A stretch of DNA of 18,373 nucleotides, taken from positions 1 through 18,373 of the forward strand of contig CBDUUV010000046.1 of assembly GCA_965370495.1 (NCBI GenBank). Direction: 5' to 3'. This document shows positions 14,888-18,373 of this stretch, piece by piece. Both the position numbers and the translations under genes were made by a program. Source of the DNA: Krumholzibacterium sp965370495 (GTDB taxonomy: Bacteria; Krumholzibacteriota; Krumholzibacteriia; Krumholzibacteriales; Krumholzibacteriaceae). Under the pieces are notes generated by a model. The model was not told where the DNA came from. It worked only from the letters and a program-made list of their open reading frames with translations, and did not search any database. Numbering within the stretch: position 1 is the stretch's first letter; each line of letters opens with the position of its first letter.

Positions 14888-16182
14888 GCTTGTCTCCTTT
14901 TCGCCTGAGGTACTCTAACAACGCGGCGCTTCCTCATCTTTCTACGATTGTAATTACTGACAAGTTCCATAAAGATCTCGAGATCGTTTTCGAGGTCCAT
15001 TCGATTCCCGTCAAAATAGAACGAACGGATCGGTATCCCATCATGATCCCTGCTCACCCGGGGATAGACCGACTCGGAGATTATACCGTTCATGCAGGTG
15101 AATGGGCTGATATCGATGATACCGTCAGCACCTTTTTCATACATGTAAATGCCTTTGCCAACACTGAGAACCATCTCACCGAGAGCCCCGTGCCACGGCA
15201 GATAGGGTTGGGCATAATCAAGGATCTCCCTGACGTTTCGGGGTTCTTCCATTATCGGCAACACTTCCTTCAAAGGCCTCAGCAACTGGTGCTCAAGCCT
15301 TCTCTGGATGAATTTCTTGAGTTGAACGACAGCCATGCCGGAAGAGAAGCCCCCTCCTCTCATCTTCAGGTTCTTGACCTGTTCCTCGTCTGTGTACCAG
15401 ATCCATTCCGTTATATCCGAAAGCCATGCCATGGCACCGAATTTTTCGAGATTTCTGATAAGGTCCTCGTTACTGAATGTATTAAGGCGGCAGAAGATCT
15501 CTCCCACGACACCGATAAGCATGGTATCCCTGGAGGGATCCACAGGTATTTTTTGGAAAATATCCCTGGCCGATTCCATCGAGCCGATCAGCTCGGAAGA
15601 CACGGAGATGTTTGAAATGGAACCTTTCTGGAGCGCTTCACAGAATACCCGCAAAGCTTCCCTGTGCGCAGCATCAGCCGCTCCCCGCTCGGTTTCGACA
15701 GGGCGATAGATATGGAGCATCTTCCGCAGGGCATCGCTGCCAACCAACGCCAACCAACCCAGCTTTATCAGGGGAGCAGCAAATTCGCCCATCCCTTCAT
15801 ATCCGTTTCCGCTCGTTGGAGAGAGGATCATCAATGATTCGTGTCCCATCTCATCGAGGATCTGCCGCATAAAAGGAGCATACTGCCCGAATCGACACGG
15901 GCCATCAGCAGTCGGCATCAGAAAAGCTGTTTTCGACGGATCGAAACCCGGAGCATCAATGATTTTGAGGAAATTTCCAACTGTCACCCTTGCCGGGAGA
16001 CATTCATCCCCGGACGTATACCGTCCCGCCAGCTCGTACGTCCGCTCATCACCTTCCGGGACTACCTCGGCTTCTATCCCAAAGTGCCTGACCGCTGCCG
16101 CAAAAGCTTCGGCTCCTCCGGAAGACATCCGCGGTATATAGAGCGTCCTTCCTTCGAGGGACCAGCTTCTTTCTTCCACCAC
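14884..16182 (-). CDS. C-terminal part of an acyl-CoA dehydratase activase-type protein
   Basis: A 432-residue protein related to the last third of the large BadF/BadG-type activase-related proteins (the 2-hydroxyglutaryl-CoA dehydratase-D-like part). Conserved phrases are GRTLYIPRM (11-19), RYTSGDECLPA (54-64; C61), GPCRFGQY (94-101; C96), and DISPFTCMNG (357-366; C363). These cysteines could hold an iron-sulfur cluster, as in relatives. The tail from about 412 is Arg/Lys-rich. The chosen start is GTG at 16182, with AAGGGAG 7 nt upstream. It lies inside the previous gene, in another frame, and the two pieces together match one fused protein. The 3' end overlaps the M16 peptidase gene by 4 bp. 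The reaction is unknown: these proteins have no assigned substrate in most organisms. Confidence 0.85.
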   Translation of the reverse strand: MVEERSWSLEGRTLYIPRMSSGGAEAFAAAVRHFGIEAEVVPEGDERTYELAGRYTSGDECLPARVTVGNFLKIIDAPGFDPSKTAFLMPTADGPCRFGQYAPFMRQILDEMGHESLMILSPTSGNGYEGMGEFAAPLIKLGWLALVGSDALRKMLHIYRPVETERGAADAAHREALRVFCEALQKGSISNISVSSELIGSMESARDIFQKIPVDPSRDTMLIGVVGEIFCRLNTFSNEDLIRNLEKFGAMAWLSDITEWIWYTDEEQVKNLKMRGGGFSSGMAVVQLKKFIQRRLEHQLLRPLKEVLPIMEEPRNVREILDYAQPYLPWHGALGEMVLSVGKGIYMYEKGADGIIDISPFTCMNGIISESVYPRVSRDHDGIPIRSFYFDGNRMDLENDLEIFMELVSNYNRRKMRKRRVVRVPQAKRRQA

Positions 16183-18356
16183 CTGAGTACTCCCTTGCTA
16201 TCCAGGTATGCTTCGCATCGTGTCATGATACCGGCATCGTTTCCATGCGCGTCAAACTGCAGCGCAAGCCATGGACGCGCCGATGCCCGGTCGCAGAAAT
16301 GTTTTATGTACGAATCAGGGCCGCACTTGAAATTCGTTATATAGATAAGATGCAGGTTCTCCCTGTCCGAAGTGTACTTCGCGGCCTGCAGGATCCTGCG
16401 GCCATAATTCCAGAACATATTGCTTCCTTCTTCTTCCGTGTTGATACCGTCCAGGGGAAGAAAGAAGATTGGAATAACATTTACACCATAATAATCCCTG
16501 AGCTTTCCCGGAACATCCATATTGATTTCACGGTCCATCACGTTATACGGCCTGCCGGCCATGATTATCCCGTGTTCATGCTTCTCTTCAAGTTTCCACA
16601 GGGCTTTCGTGCCCGCTGCCAGGATACTTTCACGAAACAGGCTTTGGGCTGAATATGCCGCCCTGACCGCGGATCTGTTGCGCCTGCGGCCGATGCCATA
16701 TTTTTTCGCGAATCGCCGGAGTTCTTTCTCGACGAATCTTTCGCCCTCCCTGAAATGGACAAGGGGGCATGAAATCATGTCCTCTCTCCCCTCAAGGGCC
16801 GGCATACTGCGTATCACAAACGGGAGGGTCTGGCCCCAGGGACATATATAGGAACCTGTTTCCGGCGCATCGGTTTCGACATCAATTGTGTTGGGGACAA
16901 AAACAAGATCGACTTCCTCTTCAAGCAGTTGCAACACATGGCCATGCGCCACCTGCACGGGAGAACACGGTTCGGCTACCGATTCCTCTATCCCCCTGTG
17001 AACAGTTTTTCTGTTCGTCTCCGCGCTCGTAACTACATCCATTCCCAGCGCCCTGAGATACATATTCCAGAAAGGAAAGGTGTCGTAGTAAAACATGGCC
17101 GCAGGAATACCCGCTGTTACTTTCCTCCGGCCTTTCGGCACGGATATATCGACCCTGCCCCCGAGTTTTTCTTCGACCAGTGGCAGAGGATCCCTTTTGA
17201 GGAGTTTCATGTACTCCTTCATAAGGTCCGGGATCACCGGTTTTGTCGGAACCCTGGTCCTCTTACGAAACTTCTCGCCGCACTTGTCGCCCCAGTATGT
17301 TTTTCGGCCAGCCACAGTGAACTCCTGGATATCACAGTAATTGGCGCAGCCCTTACAGGTAAATTCACGAATATCGTATTCGATCCTTGAAATATCAAAA
17401 CCCCGGAAAGATGTACTCTTTCCAAGCGCTGTGATCTTTTCCCTGGCAAGCAGTGCTACACCGATAGCGCCAATCACTCCATTGTATGGAGGCACGATTA
17501 TCTCCCGGCCAAGTATTCCGCTGAAGGCTGCCGCCACCGAGTCGTTATACGCCGTGCCTCCCTGGAAAAAGATAACATCCCCGATCTTCCTGCCGCGCAC
17601 AACCCTGTTCAGGTAATTCTGGACTACCGAATATGCCAGGCCGGCTACCAGATCGTTTTTCCGCGCACCCATCTTCTGGCAGGATGATATATCCTGCTCC
17701 ATATACACCGTACACCTCTCACCCAGACGTACCGGCGAGCGCGAAGAAAAAGCCATCCGGGAAAACTCTCCGATAATATCTATATCAAGCTTGGCCGCCT
17801 GCTCTTCGAGAAAAGAACCGGTCCCCGCGGCACATGCTTCATTCATGGCAAAATCGATGACTACTCCGTCATCGATATATATATACTTGGAATCCTGCCC
17901 GCCTATTTCGAAGATCGTGTCTACCTTCCTGCCAAGCAGATTCTCCCCGATAAAAGACGCTCCCGTCTTGTGAGCGGTTATTTCGTCATTGATCGTATCG
18001 GCACCAACGAGTTCACCGATCAGCTCGCGTCCCGACCCGGTCGTCCCGACACCCCTGATCCTGACCCTGCCTCTGGTTCTTTCATTAAGAATCCTGAGTC
18101 CCTCGCTCACTACCTCGATCGGCCTTGCCTGCGTCCTGAGGTATACTTCTTCGATGACAGATCCATCCTGGCCGACAAGGGCCAGGTTTGTGCTGACCGA
18201 ACCAACATCCAGACCAAGGTAAACGTCAACAGGCAGATCGGCCGCGCCGCAAGAATCGATATCATCGAAGGAAAAGTTGTTGATTCTGTCACGCAGAAAA
18301 TTCACATTATCTTTCGATAACGGCTGCCAGGAAGGAAACGATCCACAGATATCCAT
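16074..18356 (-). CDS. BadF/BadG-type acyl-CoA dehydratase activase ATPase with DUF2229-like region
   Basis: A 760-residue cytoplasmic protein. Residues 45-305 form an ASKHA ATPase of the HgdC/BadF type: YLGLDVGSVSTN (46-57) is phosphate motif 1, GVGTTGSGR (102-110), EIGGQDSK (150-157), and FFQGGTAYN (263-271). The [4Fe-4S] cysteines known from HgdC are C175 (NEACAAGTGSFLEEQA) and C215 (ERCTVYMEQD), one cluster bridging a dimer. A further Cys set, C334, C337, C341 and C359, opens the DUF2229-like region running to about 720. In this type of system ATP hydrolysis drives an electron into a dehydratase or reductase. The last 40 residues are not conserved. The frame is open to the window edge, so the start at 18356 may not be the true one. 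Confidence 0.85.
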   Translation of the reverse strand: MDICGSFPSWQPLSKDNVNFLRDRINNFSFDDIDSCGAADLPVDVYLGLDVGSVSTNLALVGQDGSVIEEVYLRTQARPIEVVSEGLRILNERTRGRVRIRGVGTTGSGRELIGELVGADTINDEITAHKTGASFIGENLLGRKVDTIFEIGGQDSKYIYIDDGVVIDFAMNEACAAGTGSFLEEQAAKLDIDIIGEFSRMAFSSRSPVRLGERCTVYMEQDISSCQKMGARKNDLVAGLAYSVVQNYLNRVVRGRKIGDVIFFQGGTAYNDSVAAAFSGILGREIIVPPYNGVIGAIGVALLAREKITALGKSTSFRGFDISRIEYDIREFTCKGCANYCDIQEFTVAGRKTYWGDKCGEKFRKRTRVPTKPVIPDLMKEYMKLLKRDPLPLVEEKLGGRVDISVPKGRRKVTAGIPAAMFYYDTFPFWNMYLRALGMDVVTSAETNRKTVHRGIEESVAEPCSPVQVAHGHVLQLLEEEVDLVFVPNTIDVETDAPETGSYICPWGQTLPFVIRSMPALEGREDMISCPLVHFREGERFVEKELRRFAKKYGIGRRRNRSAVRAAYSAQSLFRESILAAGTKALWKLEEKHEHGIIMAGRPYNVMDREINMDVPGKLRDYYGVNVIPIFFLPLDGINTEEEGSNMFWNYGRRILQAAKYTSDRENLHLIYITNFKCGPDSYIKHFCDRASARPWLALQFDAHGNDAGIMTRCEAYLDSKGVLRWWKKEAGPSKEGRSIYRGCLPEEPKLLRQRSGTLG

Positions 18357-18373
18357 GTTTTTTCTTTTAATCT

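Noticed and set aside
16160..16200. Programmed -1 ribosomal frameshift between the activase genes
   Set aside because: There is no X-XXY-YYZ slippery heptamer in the overlap; the closest is AAG AAA GAA. A separate GTG with AAGGGAG explains the second gene more simply.
1..18373. CRISPR array, insertion sequence, phage or toxin-antitoxin module
   Set aside because: No regularly spaced repeats, transposase, integrase or small paired genes were seen on either strand.

Overview
The window is a dense bacterial chromosome segment of moderate GC. It holds 14 protein genes and two tRNA genes, and 13 of the 14 protein genes lie on the minus strand. The organism is a diderm: there is a secreted beta-barrel protein with a terminal Phe, a periplasmic-type amidase with AMIN-like and Amidase_3 regions, and a secreted M16 peptidase pair. 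The CoA-dehydratase-activase-type ATPase with iron-sulfur ligands hints at anaerobic or microaerobic metabolism. The exact phylum cannot be fixed from the sequence; an uncultured FCB-type or deltaproteobacteria-like lineage is a guess.

Layout. (1) 1-4479, envelope and glycan block: tRNA-Pro(TGG), a family-4 glycosyltransferase, a divergent plus-strand outer membrane protein with its own promoter and terminator, then a second glycosyltransferase just downstream of a radical SAM/SPASM-like protein. A structured, gene-free leader (4480-4676) precedes the radical SAM gene. (2) 4677-11690, a tightly packed housekeeping run read leftwards: smpB, amidase, GerMN lipoprotein/anchored protein, murI, rph, rdgB, then an ABC-2 exporter pair (ATPase plus permease). 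Gaps are a few bases to about 28, or the genes overlap, so one transcript is likely. It starts from a G-tract-rich leader with a perfect TATAAT. (3) 11886-12042: tRNA-Leu(CAG) with its own promoter, divergent from smpB. (4) 12111-18373: two M16-type peptidases, one with an intact zinc motif and one without, translationally coupled (ATGA overlap) to two genes that together look like a broken-up version of the large BadF/BadG-type acyl-CoA dehydratase activase protein.

How they work together. Block 2 combines ribosome rescue (SmpB), cell-wall synthesis and turnover (MurI, amidase, GerMN), RNA 3'-end processing (RNase PH), nucleotide-pool cleaning (RdgB) and export. Block 4 links an ATP-driven electron-activating system of unknown substrate with a secreted heterodimeric protease by position only. 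Block 1 is probably a small surface-glycan locus. No CRISPR array, insertion sequence, phage or defence system was found. The most interesting points are the overlapping, frame-shifted activase genes, the structured leader of the radical SAM gene, the interlocking inverted repeats over the OMP promoter, and the G-run leader of smpB.
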